Positions 8,113 through 16,899 of a stretch of 39,802 bases of DNA are shown piece by piece. This DNA comes from an uncultured Paracoccaceae bacterium (GTDB lineage: Bacteria; Pseudomonadota; Alphaproteobacteria; Rhodobacterales; Rhodobacteraceae). The notes under the pieces were generated by a model. It searched no databases, was not told where the DNA came from, and worked only from the letters and a program-made list of their open reading frames with translations. The translations under genes and the position numbers were made by a program. The DNA lies in NCBI GenBank assembly GCA_937983405.1, contig CALJZN010000089.1:1-39802 (forward strand). Reading direction: 5' to 3'. How positions within the stretch are numbered: position 1 is the first letter of the stretch; each line of letters starts with the position of its first letter.

Positions 8113-9747
8113 ATGACACAGCAAGGCAGCGTCGGCGATTGGTGCGCGGCGGTCCTGGCCGCCCTGTTCGCCCGCCGTCCGGTCGATGCGACCTTCGTCG
8201 GCGTTCACGACCATGATGCCCGGCTGCCCGACCTGTCCCCCGCGGGCGCGGCGGCCGAGTCGGCCGAGCTCGCGCGCCTGGCCGGAAGGCTGCCGGCCGA
8301 GGCTGGCCCGGACCCGGCCCACCGGCTCGACCGGCAGGTGGCCGAGGGGTATCTGGCATCCCAGATCGCGCTGCTGCGGTCTGGCCATGCGCCGCATCGC
8401 GACCCCTCGGCGATCACGGCGCGCGCGCTGTTCGGGGTAATCGGGCTCTTGCGGCGCGACTTTGCCCCGGCGGACCAGCGGCTGCGGGCGGTGGCGGCCC
8501 GCAGCCGGGCGGTGCCCGAGGCGCTGGAGCAGGCGGCCGCGGCGGCGGCCGACGCGCCGATGGCGTGGGTTGCGACGGCCCGGGTCCATTGCCGGGCGGG
8601 ACAGGCGCTGTTCGCAACGGGCGTGCGGCGCTACTGTGCCGATCTCGGGGTCACGTTCCCGGACGAGGCCGCGCTGGACCTTGCCGCGCAGGCCTTCGCC
8701 GACCTCGATGCCACCCTTGCCGCGGCGGGCCCCGCCGGCCGGCGCCCTGCGGGTTGCGGCGCCGCGCTGCTCGACCTGCTGCTCGCCTCGACCCATCACG
8801 TCCCGGGGGGCGCCCGGACTGTCGAGCAGATGGCGCTGGCCGCGCTCGACGCGGCGACCGAGGCGCTGGAGTCCGGCGCCCGCGCCTTTGGCGCTTCCTG
8901 GCAGACGGTGCTGGCCGAGCTGCGTGCCGACCGCGTGGCGCCCGGCGAGGTGCCCGACCACCATCTGCAGGTCTATCGGGCGCAGCGGCAGCTGGCCATC
9001 GACCTCGGCCTGGTCGAATGGCCCGACTACCCGATCCGCTTCGTCCCGGTCCCCCCCTGGCTGCAGGGGGTTATGGTCGAGGCGACGGTCTATCCCTACG
9101 CGGCGGCGCCCCTCGATCCGCCGCAGCCGGTGGACTTCATCATCCCCGACGCGCCCGGGGGCACCGACCGCACCACGATCCTGTCCAACCACATCCTGCA
9201 CCACGCGGGCATCGGCCACCACGTCCAGAACTGGTTCGCCTACCACCGCGCCACGAGCCGCTTCGGCCGGCTCTCGGCGGTGGACAGCGCGGGTTACATC
9301 GTCATCCACAGCGGCCTTGGCATGGCCGAGGGCTGGTCGGGCTATGTGCCGGGGATGGTCGCCGAGTTCGGGCTGTTCGACGCGCGCCAAAGGCTCTCGC
9401 TGCACCACGACGCGCTGCGCGGGGCGGCGCGGGCGCTGATCGACGTGCGCCTGCATCGCGGCACCTGGACCGAGGCCGAGGCGGCGGCATTCCTTGTGGC
9501 GCGGACCGGCGCGACCGAGGGCGCGGCGCTGGCGGCGGTGCAGCGCATCGCGCAGGCGCCAAGCTCGGGCAGCATGTATCTGGTGGGCCCCACCCTGCTG
9601 CGGCGGCTGCGCGAGGCCGTCGTCGGCCCGGCGCCCGACCCTCGAAGCCTCGGGCTGTTCCACAACCGGCTTCTGTCCTACGGCTCGCTGCCCCTGCCGC
9701 TGATCGCGGCCGAGATGACCGGGCGCGGGCCCGACGCGCTGATCTGA
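8113..9747 (+). CDS. DUF885-family protein (peptidase-like) with altered metal motif
   Basis: A 544-residue protein resembling DUF885. It has the N-terminal HDHDARLPDLSP segment and the C-terminal region with AEGWSGY (Glu406-Trp408), comparable to the family EGWxxY block. The family's usual HExxPGHH motif reads HHAGIGHH here (residues 363-370), so the Glu is His and the Pro is Ile. DUF885 proteins are often described as metallopeptidase-like, but enzymatic roles are poorly established. There is no signal peptide, so it should act in the cytoplasm. The ATG at 8113 directly follows the gntR stop. With the adjacent importer, hydrolysis of the imported compound is a plausible but unproven role. 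Confidence 0.8.
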   Translation: MTQQGSVGDWCAAVLAALFARRPVDATFVGVHDHDARLPDLSPAGAAAESAELARLAGRLPAEAGPDPAHRLDRQVAEGYLASQIALLRSGHAPHRDPSAITARALFGVIGLLRRDFAPADQRLRAVAARSRAVPEALEQAAAAAADAPMAWVATARVHCRAGQALFATGVRRYCADLGVTFPDEAALDLAAQAFADLDATLAAAGPAGRRPAGCGAALLDLLLASTHHVPGGARTVEQMALAALDAATEALESGARAFGASWQTVLAELRADRVAPGEVPDHHLQVYRAQRQLAIDLGLVEWPDYPIRFVPVPPWLQGVMVEATVYPYAAAPLDPPQPVDFIIPDAPGGTDRTTILSNHILHHAGIGHHVQNWFAYHRATSRFGRLSAVDSAGYIVIHSGLGMAEGWSGYVPGMVAEFGLFDARQRLSLHHDALRGAARALIDVRLHRGTWTEAEAAAFLVARTGATEGAALAAVQRIAQAPSSGSMYLVGPTLLRRLREAVVGPAPDPRSLGLFHNRLLSYGSLPLPLIAAEMTGRGPDALI

Positions 9748-9809
9748 CCCCCCCCCCTTTGCCCCGGTCGCCGCCCCGGGGCACAACCGACCTTCAGAAA
9801 GGCCCCGCC

Positions 9810-10862
9810 ATGCCCGCCGAGACCGTCTTCATCGCCACCCCGCTCGACGAGGCGACCGCGCGCCGGATCGCCGCCGAGGCGCCCGCCGGCGTCGAGGTGA
9901 TCTTCGAGCCGGACCTGCTGCCCCCGCCCCGCTTTGCCGCCGACCACGGTGGGCGCCCGGATTTCCGCCGCACGCCCGCGCAGGAGGCGCGCTGGCGCGC
10001 GCATCTGTCCCGCGCCACCATCCTGTGGGACTTCCCGCCCGGCCCCGCCGCGGCGGGCGGCGGCCTGACGCTGGCGCCGAAGGTCCGGTGGGTCCAGACC
10101 ACCAGCGCCGGGGTGGGCCAGATGGTCCACCGCCTGGGGCTGTCCGACCATCCGGTGATCGTGACCACCGCGAGCGGCGTGCATGCCGTGCCGCTGGCCG
10201 AGTTCGCGCTGATGGCGATCCTGACCCACGTCAAGCGGCTGCCCATGCTGCGCGCGGCGCAGGCCGCCCGCCGGTGGGAGCGCTACTGCGGCGAGGATCT
10301 GCCCGGCCGTCATCTGCTGGTCGTGGGCGCGGGCCGCATCGGGGCCGAGGTGGCGCGCCTTGGCCGCGCCTTTGGCCTGCGCACGACCTGCATCGTCAAC
10401 CGTCCCGCGCCCGAGCGCGCGGCCGAGCTGCACGCCGATGCCGTTGCCGGCCCCGAGGCGCTGGCGGGGCTGCTGCCGACGGCGGATTTCGTCGTGCTGG
10501 CCATGCCGCACACGCCGCAGACCGAGGGGATGATCGACGCGGGCCTGATCGCCGCGATGCGGCCGGGCTGCGTGCTGGTCAACATCGCCCGCGGTGCCGT
10601 GATTGACGAGGATGCCATGATCGCGGCGCTGGCGGCGGGGCGCATCGGCTTCGCCGCGCTCGACGTGGCCCGCACCGAGCCGCTGCCGCCGGACTCGCCG
10701 CTCTGGTCGCTGCCCAACGTGCTCATCAGCCCGCATTCGGCCAGCACGGTGGCGGCCGAGAACCAGCGGATCGCGGACATCTTTCTGGACAACCTCGGGC
10801 ATTTCCTGGCCGGCGCGCCGGAGCGGATGCGCAATGTGCTCGACAAGAGGCGATTCTACTGA
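9810..10862 (+). CDS. D-2-hydroxyacid dehydrogenase family protein
   Basis: A 350-residue NAD(P)-dependent dehydrogenase that would interconvert 2-oxoacids and D-2-hydroxyacids. The Rossmann motif GAGRIG is at 173-178. The catalytic set is present: Arg261 (NIARGAVID), Glu290 (RTEPLPPDSPLW) and His309 (ISPHSAST). The ATG at 9810 has AGAAAGG shortly before it; the longer frame upstream is a shadow of the DUF885 gene. It lies 62 bases after DUF885 on the same strand, so probably in the gntR operon. The insert around residues 45-80 is longer than in glycerate or formate dehydrogenases. The substrate is unknown; the context suggests a breakdown product of the imported compound. Confidence 0.88.
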   Translation: MPAETVFIATPLDEATARRIAAEAPAGVEVIFEPDLLPPPRFAADHGGRPDFRRTPAQEARWRAHLSRATILWDFPPGPAAAGGGLTLAPKVRWVQTTSAGVGQMVHRLGLSDHPVIVTTASGVHAVPLAEFALMAILTHVKRLPMLRAAQAARRWERYCGEDLPGRHLLVVGAGRIGAEVARLGRAFGLRTTCIVNRPAPERAAELHADAVAGPEALAGLLPTADFVVLAMPHTPQTEGMIDAGLIAAMRPGCVLVNIARGAVIDEDAMIAALAAGRIGFAALDVARTEPLPPDSPLWSLPNVLISPHSASTVAAENQRIADIFLDNLGHFLAGAPERMRNVLDKRRFY

Positions 10863-10936
10863 TCGCCGCGGCCTCGGGTCGGGGGCGGGCGGCGCGCAGG
10901 GCCGGCGCCGGGGATATTCCCGAAGGAAAGTAACGC

Positions 10937-10975
10937 TTGCCTCGCCGGGGGATGTCCGGCGATATGTTCGGCGAA
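10937..10975 (+). promoter_or_regulatory. Possible modABC promoter with inverted repeat
   Basis: TTGCCT (10937-10942), an 18-base spacer and GATATG (10961-10966), followed directly by the inverted repeat TTCG-G-CGAA (10967-10975). The position, 24 to 60 bases before modA, suits a promoter and a regulator site. It does not look like a standard ModE box, so the link to molybdate control is only a guess. Confidence 0.35.
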
Positions 10976-10998
10976 CCACATCACGCGGGAACCGCCCC

Positions 10999-11787
10999 AT
11001 GCCTGCACCCCTGGCCCGTCGCGCGCTTCTCGGGCTTGCGGCCGCTGCCGCGATCTCTGCCGGGGCCGCGAGGGCGCAGCCCGATGCGCCGGTCGTGGCC
11101 GCCGCCGCCGACCTGCAGTTCGCCGTCTCCGAGGTTGCCCGCGCCTTCACCGCCGAGACGGGGCTGCAGGTGCGGCTGTCCTTCGGCTCGACCGGCAACT
11201 TCGCCCGCCAGATCCGCGAGGGCGCGCCCTTCGAGATCTTCCTCGCGGCCGACGAGCGCTTCATTGCCGCGCTGCACGCCGACGGCTTCACCCGCGACGC
11301 GGGCGACCTGTATGCGCTGGGCCGGGTGGTGCTCATGGTGCCGCACGGCTCGCCGCTGACGCCCGACCCCGAGCTTGACCATCTGGCCGCGCTGCTGGCC
11401 GCGGGCCGGATCACCCGCTTTGCCATCGCCAACCCCGAGCATGCGCCCTACGGCCAGCGGGCGCGCGAGGCGCTGGTCGCGCGCGGCCTGTGGGACGCGC
11501 TGCAACCCGTCCTCGTGCTGGGCGAGAATGTCGCCCAGGCCGCGCAGTTCGCGCTGTCGGGCAATGCCGAGGGGGGCATCATCGCCTATTCGCTGGCGCT
11601 GGCCCCCGAGGTGGCGCCCCGCGGCCGCTTTGCGCTGATCCCCGAGGACCGGCACGAACCGCTGCGCCAGCGCATGGCGCGGCTGCGGGGGGCCGGGCCG
11701 GTGGCCGAGGCGTTCTATGCCTACATGCAGGCCCCGGCCGCGCGCGCGATCATGCAGCGCTACGGCTTCGTGCTGCCGCACGCGTAG
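10999..11787 (+). CDS. modA: Molybdate ABC transporter, periplasmic binding protein
   Basis: A 262-residue binding protein. Residues 1 to about 28 are a signal peptide (basic start, then a hydrophobic alanine-rich stretch ending in ARA). The mature part has ModA hallmarks: VAAAADLQFAVSEVARAF, LSFGSTGNFARQI (the Ser/Thr loop that binds the oxyanion), GAPFEIFLAADE and IANPEHAPYG. The related sequence usually reads GAPADVFxSAD, so this one belongs to a slightly different branch. The gene is first in modABC, 5 bases before modB. Tungstate binding is also possible for this family. A short frame upstream of the ATG at 10999 is rejected because the signal peptide starts there. Confidence 0.93.
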   Translation: MPAPLARRALLGLAAAAAISAGAARAQPDAPVVAAAADLQFAVSEVARAFTAETGLQVRLSFGSTGNFARQIREGAPFEIFLAADERFIAALHADGFTRDAGDLYALGRVVLMVPHGSPLTPDPELDHLAALLAAGRITRFAIANPEHAPYGQRAREALVARGLWDALQPVLVLGENVAQAAQFALSGNAEGGIIAYSLALAPEVAPRGRFALIPEDRHEPLRQRMARLRGAGPVAEAFYAYMQAPAARAIMQRYGFVLPHA

Positions 11788-11791
11788 GGCG

Positions 11792-12460
11792 ATGGACTGG
11801 ACCGCGCTTTCCCTGTCGCTGCGTCTTGCGGGGTGGACGGTGCTTGTTCTGCTGCCGGTCGCGGTGCTGACGGGGCGCCTTCTGGCCTACCGCGCGTTCC
11901 GGGGCAAGGGACTGGTCGAGGCGCTGGTGATGCTGCCGCTGGTGCTGCCGCCGACGGTGTTGGGCTTTTACCTGCTCGTGGGCTTGGGCCGCAGCTCGCC
12001 GGTGGGCGAGCTGTGGCAGGCGCTGTTCGGGCATCAGCTCGTGTTCAGCTTCGAGGGGTTGGTGGTGGCCTCGGTGATCTTCAACCTCCCCTTCGCCATC
12101 CAGCCCGCCCAGCGCGGGTTCGAGGCGATCCCGCCCGAGGTGCGCGAGGCGGCCGCCTGCTGCGGCCTGTCGCCCGCCGCCGCGCTGTGGCGGGTCGAGC
12201 TGCCGCTGGCCTGGCCGGGGCTGATGACGGCGATGGTGCTGACCTTCGCCCACACGCTGGGCGAGTTCGGCATCGTGCTGATGGTCGGCGGCGCGATCCC
12301 GGGCGAGACCAAGACCATCGCCATCGCCATCTACGACCGGGTGCAGGCCTTCGACGACCGCAGTGCCGCGATCATGTCGGCGGTGCTGGTGGCCATCGCG
12401 CTGTTCACGATTGCGCTGACCTTCTGGCTGTCGGCCCGCGTCGGGCGGAGGCTGGGTTGA
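11792..12460 (+). CDS. modB: Molybdate ABC transporter permease
   Basis: A 222-residue inner-membrane permease with about five hydrophobic helices. Recognisable segments are LPLVLPPTVLGFYLLVGLG, LPFAIQPAQRGFEAIPPEVREAA (coupling loop region) and TLGEFGIVLMVGGAIPGET, which is characteristic of ModB. The ATG at 11792 follows the modA stop by 4 bases, and the stop overlaps the modC start by one base (TGATG). It forms the channel for molybdate as a homodimer with ModC beneath it. Length is normal for ModB. Confidence 0.95.
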   Translation: MDWTALSLSLRLAGWTVLVLLPVAVLTGRLLAYRAFRGKGLVEALVMLPLVLPPTVLGFYLLVGLGRSSPVGELWQALFGHQLVFSFEGLVVASVIFNLPFAIQPAQRGFEAIPPEVREAAACCGLSPAAALWRVELPLAWPGLMTAMVLTFAHTLGEFGIVLMVGGAIPGETKTIAIAIYDRVQAFDDRSAAIMSAVLVAIALFTIALTFWLSARVGRRLG

Positions 12461-13560
12461 TGGCGCTCGAGGTGATGGCGCGGGCGGAACGTCCCATCCC
12501 GCTTCAGGCGGCGTTCCGGGTCGAGCCGGGCGAAGTGCTGGCGCTGGTCGGGCATTCGGGCTCGGGCAAGACCACGCTGCTGCGCACCATCGCCGGGTTG
12601 TGGCGGCCCGAGGCGGCGCGGGTCGCGGTCGCGGGCGAGGTCTGGCTCGACACCGCCGCGCGGGTCGATCTGCCGCCGCACCGCCGCCGCGCCGGCATCG
12701 TGTTCCAGAGCTACGCGCTGTTTCCGCACATGACGGTCGCCCAGAACGTCATGGCGGCGATGGACCGCCCCGACCGCGCCGAGGCCGCGCGCCTGCTCGA
12801 TCTGGTGCATCTCCACGGGCTGGCCGACCGCAGGCCGGCGCAACTGTCGGGCGGCCAGCAGCAGCGCGTGGCGGTGGCCCGCGCGCTTGCGCGCAGGCCG
12901 CGGGCGCTGTTGCTGGACGAGCCGTTCTCGGCCGTGGACCGCGCGACGCGCGAGCGGCTCCATGCCGAGATCCTTGCGCTGCGCGCCCATCTGGCCATGC
13001 CGGTCGTGCTTGTCACCCACGACATGACCGAGGCGCAGCTTCTCGCCGACCGGATGGCGGTGATCGAGCGGGGCCGCGTGGTGGGCGAAGGCACCACGGC
13101 GCAGGTCATGGGCGACCCCGAGGCGCTGCGCGCCATGGGCATCCGCGAGGTGGCCGCGCTGCTGCCCGCGGTCGTGGCCGAGCACGGGGCCGACGGGCTG
13201 GCGCGGCTCGAGGCTGCGGCCGGCCCGCTGTTCCTGCCGGGGGTCGAGGCGGCGCCCGGAACCCGGGTGAGGGTGCGGATCATGGCGCATGAGGTGATCC
13301 TGTCGCGGGCCCGGCCCGAGGGGTTGTCGGCGCAGAACATCCTGCCCGGCACCGTGGCCGCGATCGTGGCCGGCAGGGGGCCGGCCGTGACCGTGCATGT
13401 CCGGGTGGGCGCGGACGAGATTCTCGCCCGCATCACCCGCCGCGCCGCCGAGCAGATGGCGCTGCGGCCGGGCGAATCCGTGCACGCCATCCTCAAGTCG
13501 ATGTCGGTGGCCCGCGACCATGTCGCCCGCGCGCCCGGCCCGGCGCGGCCTGCGGGATGA
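12460..13560 (+). CDS. modC: Molybdate ABC transporter ATP-binding protein
   Basis: A 366-residue ATPase. It has Walker A (GHSGSGKTTLL), Q-loop (FQSYALFPHMTV), signature (LSGGQQQRVAVARAL), Walker B (ALLLDEPFSAVD) and H-loop (VTHDMTEAQ). Its last 90 or so residues form a TOBE/Mop-like domain (from about LSAQNILPGTVAAI), which in ModC binds molybdate and can shut down transport. The start ATG overlaps the modB stop, and its own stop overlaps the next gene by 4 bases, so four genes are translationally linked. The assignment rests on both the domain order and the neighbours modA and modB. Confidence 0.95.
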   Translation: MALEVMARAERPIPLQAAFRVEPGEVLALVGHSGSGKTTLLRTIAGLWRPEAARVAVAGEVWLDTAARVDLPPHRRRAGIVFQSYALFPHMTVAQNVMAAMDRPDRAEAARLLDLVHLHGLADRRPAQLSGGQQQRVAVARALARRPRALLLDEPFSAVDRATRERLHAEILALRAHLAMPVVLVTHDMTEAQLLADRMAVIERGRVVGEGTTAQVMGDPEALRAMGIREVAALLPAVVAEHGADGLARLEAAAGPLFLPGVEAAPGTRVRVRIMAHEVILSRARPEGLSAQNILPGTVAAIVAGRGPAVTVHVRVGADEILARITRRAAEQMALRPGESVHAILKSMSVARDHVARAPGPARPAG

Positions 13561-14375
13561 CGCGCCCCGCCCGCCCGGCCCTGTCCTTCGGCATCGGCGC
13601 CGCGGTCGGCACCGCCGGCGGGCTGATCGGCCTGGGCGGCGCCGAGTTCCGGCTGCCCGCGCTGGTGGGCGTGCTGCGGTTCTCGGCGCGCGAGGCGGTG
13701 GCGGTGAACCTTGTCGCCAGCTTCATCGTGCTGGCGGCGGCCTCTCCGTTCCGCACCGGAACCGTCCCGCCGGCCCAGATCGCGCCGCATCTGCCCGCCG
13801 TGCTGGGCATGCTGGCGGGGGCGATGTCGGCGGCCTGGGTCGGCGCGGGCTGGCTGCGCCGGGCGTCCGACCGGCTGCTGGGCCGGTTGATCCTGCTGCT
13901 GCTCGTCGCGCTCGGGCTGGTGCTGATCGCCGAAGGGCTGTTCGTGGCCGAGCCGCGCCGGCTGGTGGGCGAGGGCCTTGTCCCCACCCTGCTTGTCGCG
14001 GCCGCCTGCGGGGTGGTGATCGGCCTGGTCTCGTCGCTTCTGGGTGTGGCGGGGGGCGAGCTGATCATCCCGGTGTTCATCCTGCTGTTCGGGGTGGACG
14101 TGAAGCTGGCGGGCTCGATGGCGATGCTGGTGGGGATGCCCACCATCGCGGTGGGCCTGTCGCGCCATCTCGGGGCGGGGTCGGTGCTGCGCAGCCGCGC
14201 GGTGTGGCGGCAGACCGTCCTGCCCCTGGGCGCGGGCTCGGTGACGGGTGCCGTGCTCGGCGCGCTTGCGCTCGGCCTCGTGCCGTCGCAGGCGCTCAAG
14301 ATCGGGCTCGGGATCGTCCTGATCTGGTCGGCCTGGGGGGTCTTCCGCCACCTTCCGCAGCGGGCGGCGGGGTGA
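13557..14375 (+). CDS. TauE/SafE-family membrane anion exporter
   Basis: A 272-residue membrane protein of the sulfite exporter TauE/SafE family. It has two similar halves of about four hydrophobic helices, each beginning with a Gly-rich stretch (AAVGTAGGLIGLGGAEFRLPAL near residue 14 and VSSLLGVAGGELIIPVF near 160). Members export sulfite, sulfoacetate or other organic sulfonates. The ATG at 13557 overlaps the modC stop (ATGA), so it belongs to the mod operon. A possible role is to rid the cell of a competing oxyanion such as sulfite or sulfate analogues, but that is inferred only from position. Confidence 0.88.
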   Translation: MTRPARPALSFGIGAAVGTAGGLIGLGGAEFRLPALVGVLRFSAREAVAVNLVASFIVLAAASPFRTGTVPPAQIAPHLPAVLGMLAGAMSAAWVGAGWLRRASDRLLGRLILLLLVALGLVLIAEGLFVAEPRRLVGEGLVPTLLVAAACGVVIGLVSSLLGVAGGELIIPVFILLFGVDVKLAGSMAMLVGMPTIAVGLSRHLGAGSVLRSRAVWRQTVLPLGAGSVTGAVLGALALGLVPSQALKIGLGIVLIWSAWGVFRHLPQRAAG

Positions 14376-14390
14376 CCGGGGCGGGCCTTT

Positions 14391-14453
14391 AACCCGGCAC
14401 GGCCGCGGCGGCGCCGTCGCGCCCCCCGGGGCCGGGGGCGGCGCGACCGGGTT
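14391..14453 (+). terminator. Large hairpin after the mod operon
   Basis: An inner 8-bp perfect stem (14416-14423 with 14440-14447) lies inside outer arms AACCCGG (14391-14397) and CCGGGTT (14447-14453). It starts 15 bases after the TauE/SafE stop. There is no T-run, so a Rho-assisted or processing role is as likely as intrinsic termination. The rest of the gap to phaA (14454-14627) should hold the phaAB promoter, which I could not define. Confidence 0.4.
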
Positions 14454-14627
14454 CACCCCGCCGCGCCGACTGCCGTCGCGCGGGGCAACCACCCAGACGC
14501 GGGGTTTGCCCGCAATCGCCTCGCGCTCGACTTGGCCGCGGCGCGACGATAGGGCATGCTCTGCCTGCATCACGGGCCGGCGGCGAACGGGTCGCCGTCC
14601 AGGCCTTCGCATAGGGAGTGACCCCGC

Positions 14628-15803
14628 ATGACCAATGTCGTCATCGTCTCGGCCGCACGCACGGCCGTCGGCAGCTTCAACGGCAGCTTCGCCGCAACCC
14701 CCGCGCACGAGCTCGGCGCGGCGGTGCTCGAGGCCGTGGTCGCCCGTGCGGGCATCGACAAGGCCGAGGTGTCCGAGACGATCCTCGGTCAGGTGCTGAC
14801 GGCGGGGCAGGGCCAGAACCCCGCACGCCAGGCGCACATCAAGGCCGGCCTGCCGAAGGAAAGCGCGGCCTGGAGCATCAACCAGGTCTGCGGCTCGGGC
14901 CTGCGCGCGGTGGCGCTGGCGGCGCAGCACATCCAGCTGGGCGACGCCGACATCGTGGCGGCAGGCGGGCAGGAGAACATGAGCCTTGCCCCCCATGTCG
15001 CCCATCTGCGCGCGGGGCAGAAGATGGGCGATCTCACCTTCCTCGACACGATGATCCGCGATGGCCTGTGGGACGCCTTCAACGGCTATCACATGGGCAA
15101 CACCGCCGAGAACGTGGCCCAGCAATGGCAGATCGGCCGCGACGAGCAGGACCGCTTCGCGCTGGCCAGCCAGCTGAAGGCCGAGGCGGCGCAGAAGGCC
15201 GGCAAGTTCAAGGACGAGATCGTGCCCTTCACGGTCAGGACCCGCAAGGGCGACATCGTCGTCGAGCAGGACGAATACATCCGCCACGGCGCCACGCTGG
15301 ACGCCATGACCAAGCTGCGCCCGGCCTTCGTCAAGGACGGCACAGTGACGGCCGGCAACGCCAGCGGCATCAACGACGGCGCGGCGGCGGTGCTGGTGAT
15401 GTCCGAGGCCGAGGCGGCGCGGCGCGGGCTGACCCCCATGGCGCGCATCGCCGCCTACGCCACGGCGGGGCTCGACCCGGCGATCATGGGCGTGGGCCCG
15501 ATCCCGGCCAGCCGCAAGGCGCTGGCCCGGGCGGGCTGGAAGCCCGAGGACCTCGACCTTGTCGAGGCCAACGAGGCTTTCGCGGCCCAGGCCTGCGCGG
15601 TCAACCGCGACATGGGGTGGAACCCCGAGGTGGTGAACGTGAACGGCGGCGCGATCGCCATCGGCCATCCCATCGGGGCGTCGGGGGCGCGGATCCTCAC
15701 CACGCTTCTGTTCGAGATGCAGCGCCGCGGTGCCGCGCGCGGGCTGGCCACGCTGTGCATCGGCGGGGGCATGGGCGTGGCCATGTGCCTCGAGCGGGCC
15801 TGA
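14628..15803 (+). CDS. phaA: Acetyl-CoA C-acetyltransferase (beta-ketothiolase)
   Basis: A 391-residue thiolase, normal length, that condenses two acetyl-CoA to acetoacetyl-CoA in the cytoplasm. Active-site residues are visible: Cys88 in [11 protein letters not shown], the His in [14 protein letters not shown] and the second Cys in CIGGGMG. The family block NEAFAAQA is also present. The ATG at 14628 follows AGGGAG at a good distance. It is followed after 92 bases by an acetoacetyl-CoA reductase gene, so the pair supplies 3-hydroxybutyryl-CoA for polyhydroxybutyrate. The polymerase phaC is not in the window. An alternative name is atoB, but the context favours phaA. Confidence 0.95.
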   Translation: MTNVVIVSAARTAVGSFNGSFAATPAHELGAAVLEAVVARAGIDKAEVSETILGQVLTAGQGQNPARQAHIKAGLPKESAAWSINQVCGSGLRAVALAAQHIQLGDADIVAAGGQENMSLAPHVAHLRAGQKMGDLTFLDTMIRDGLWDAFNGYHMGNTAENVAQQWQIGRDEQDRFALASQLKAEAAQKAGKFKDEIVPFTVRTRKGDIVVEQDEYIRHGATLDAMTKLRPAFVKDGTVTAGNASGINDGAAAVLVMSEAEAARRGLTPMARIAAYATAGLDPAIMGVGPIPASRKALARAGWKPEDLDLVEANEAFAAQACAVNRDMGWNPEVVNVNGGAIAIGHPIGASGARILTTLLFEMQRRGAARGLATLCIGGGMGVAMCLERA

Positions 15804-15895
15804 GGCCAAGGGGCGCCGTCGGGGTGCGCAACAAAGTTGCGCGGCCCGCGGCGCCCGGCTAACCTGACGCAACGACAACGACAGGGGGGACATCC

Positions 15896-16621
15896 ATGGG
15901 ACGGGTTGCACTCGTCACCGGCGGCTCGCGCGGCATCGGCGCGGCGATCTCGGTGGCGCTGAAGGCGGCGGGATACCGCGTCGCCGCCAATTATGCGGGC
16001 AACGAGGCGGCAGCGGCGGCCTTCACCGCTGAGACGGGCATTCCTACCTTCAGGTGGTCGGTCGCCGACTACGACGCCTGCGTGGCGGGGATTGCGCAGG
16101 TCGAGGCGGCGCTGGGACCGGTCGAGGTGCTGGTGAACAACGCCGGCATCACCCGAGACGCGATGTTCCACCGCATGACGCGCGAACAGTGGCGCGAGGT
16201 GATCGAGACCAACCTGACCGGCCTGTTCAACATGACCCATCCGGTCTGGCCGGGGATGCGCGACCGCAAGTTCGGTCGGATCATCAACATCTCGTCGATC
16301 AACGGCCAGAAGGGGCAGGCGGGGCAGGCGAACTATTCCGCCGCCAAGGCAGGCGATCTGGGCTTTACCAAGGCTTTGGCGCAGGAAGGCGCGCGCGCGG
16401 GGATCACCGTGAACGCGGTCTGCCCGGGCTACATCGCCACCGAGATGGTCAAGGCCATCGACCCCAAGGTGCTGGCCGAGCGCATCATCCCTCAGATCCC
16501 CGTGGGCCGGCTGGGCGAGCCCGAGGAGATCGCGCGCTGCGTGGTCTTCCTGGCCTCGGACGAGGCGGGGTTCATCACCGGCTCGACCCTTTCGGCCAAC
16601 GGCGGGCAGTTCGTCGTCTGA
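15896..16621 (+). CDS. phaB: Acetoacetyl-CoA reductase
   Basis: A 241-residue short-chain dehydrogenase that reduces acetoacetyl-CoA to (R)-3-hydroxybutyryl-CoA, normally with NADPH. It shows TGGSRGIG (residues 8-15), NNAGITRDAMFHRM, which is typical of PhaB, the active-site Ser in NISSING and Tyr147/Lys151 in YSAAK. The C-terminal FITGSTLSANGGQFV also fits PhaB. The ATG at 15896 has AGGGGGG upstream. It lies 92 bases after phaA on the same strand and completes the two-step route to the polyhydroxybutyrate monomer. Confidence 0.95.
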   Translation: MGRVALVTGGSRGIGAAISVALKAAGYRVAANYAGNEAAAAAFTAETGIPTFRWSVADYDACVAGIAQVEAALGPVEVLVNNAGITRDAMFHRMTREQWREVIETNLTGLFNMTHPVWPGMRDRKFGRIINISSINGQKGQAGQANYSAAKAGDLGFTKALAQEGARAGITVNAVCPGYIATEMVKAIDPKVLAERIIPQIPVGRLGEPEEIARCVVFLASDEAGFITGSTLSANGGQFVV

Positions 16622-16725
16622 CCGGCGGCGCAGGCCGGCCCTGGTCATGCTGGACACGGGGGGCGGGGCTTGCCCCGGCCCCGCGTTTGTCCCGGCGCCG
16701 TCCTTGCCCCGGCCCCGTCGCGGGC

Positions 16726-16761
16726 GGGGCGATGCGGCGCTGGTGGGGCGATACGGCGCTG
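16726..16761. repeat. Imperfect 17-bp direct repeat
   Basis: GGGGCGATGCGGCGCTG (16726-16742) and GGGGCGATACGGCGCTG (16745-16761) differ at one base. They lie in the gene-free spacer between phaB and the convergent EAL gene. Confidence 0.75.
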
Positions 16762-16835
16762 ACCTGGCCGCGGACCGGCCGCGCGCGAGCGAACGGACCG
16801 CCCGCGGCCCGTCCGCAAAACCGACCGCCTGCGGC

Positions 16836-16899
16836 CCTTGCGCGCCCCTGACCTTGCGCGCCCCTGACCTCGCGCGCCCCGGGCCTTGCGCGCCCCTCG
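16836..16899. repeat. 16-bp tandem repeat near the 3' end of the EAL gene
   Basis: Four head-to-tail units of the type CCTTGCGCGCCCCTGA (16836-16851, 16852-16867, 16868-16883, 16884-16899). The first two are identical; the third and fourth have a few changes. The array ends 3 bases before the stop of the EAL-domain gene. Four units of constant length with no unique spacers mean a tandem repeat, not a CRISPR. Confidence 0.85.

Noticed and set aside
7012-9786. 924-codon minus-strand frame opposite gntR and DUF885
   Set aside because: Arginine/glycine-rich shadow with no recognisable domain; the plus-strand genes explain the region.
10937-10998. ModE-binding box before modA
   Set aside because: The inverted repeat here is short and does not match the ModE consensus I know, so it is listed only as a possible promoter with a repeat.
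12711-15911. 1066-codon minus-strand frame opposite modC, TauE/SafE and phaA
   Set aside because: Lies opposite clear genes and has the composition typical of antisense frames in GC-rich DNA.
16836-16899. Short regular repeats as a CRISPR array
   Set aside because: Units are only 16 bp and directly adjacent, with no unique spacers and no cas genes nearby.
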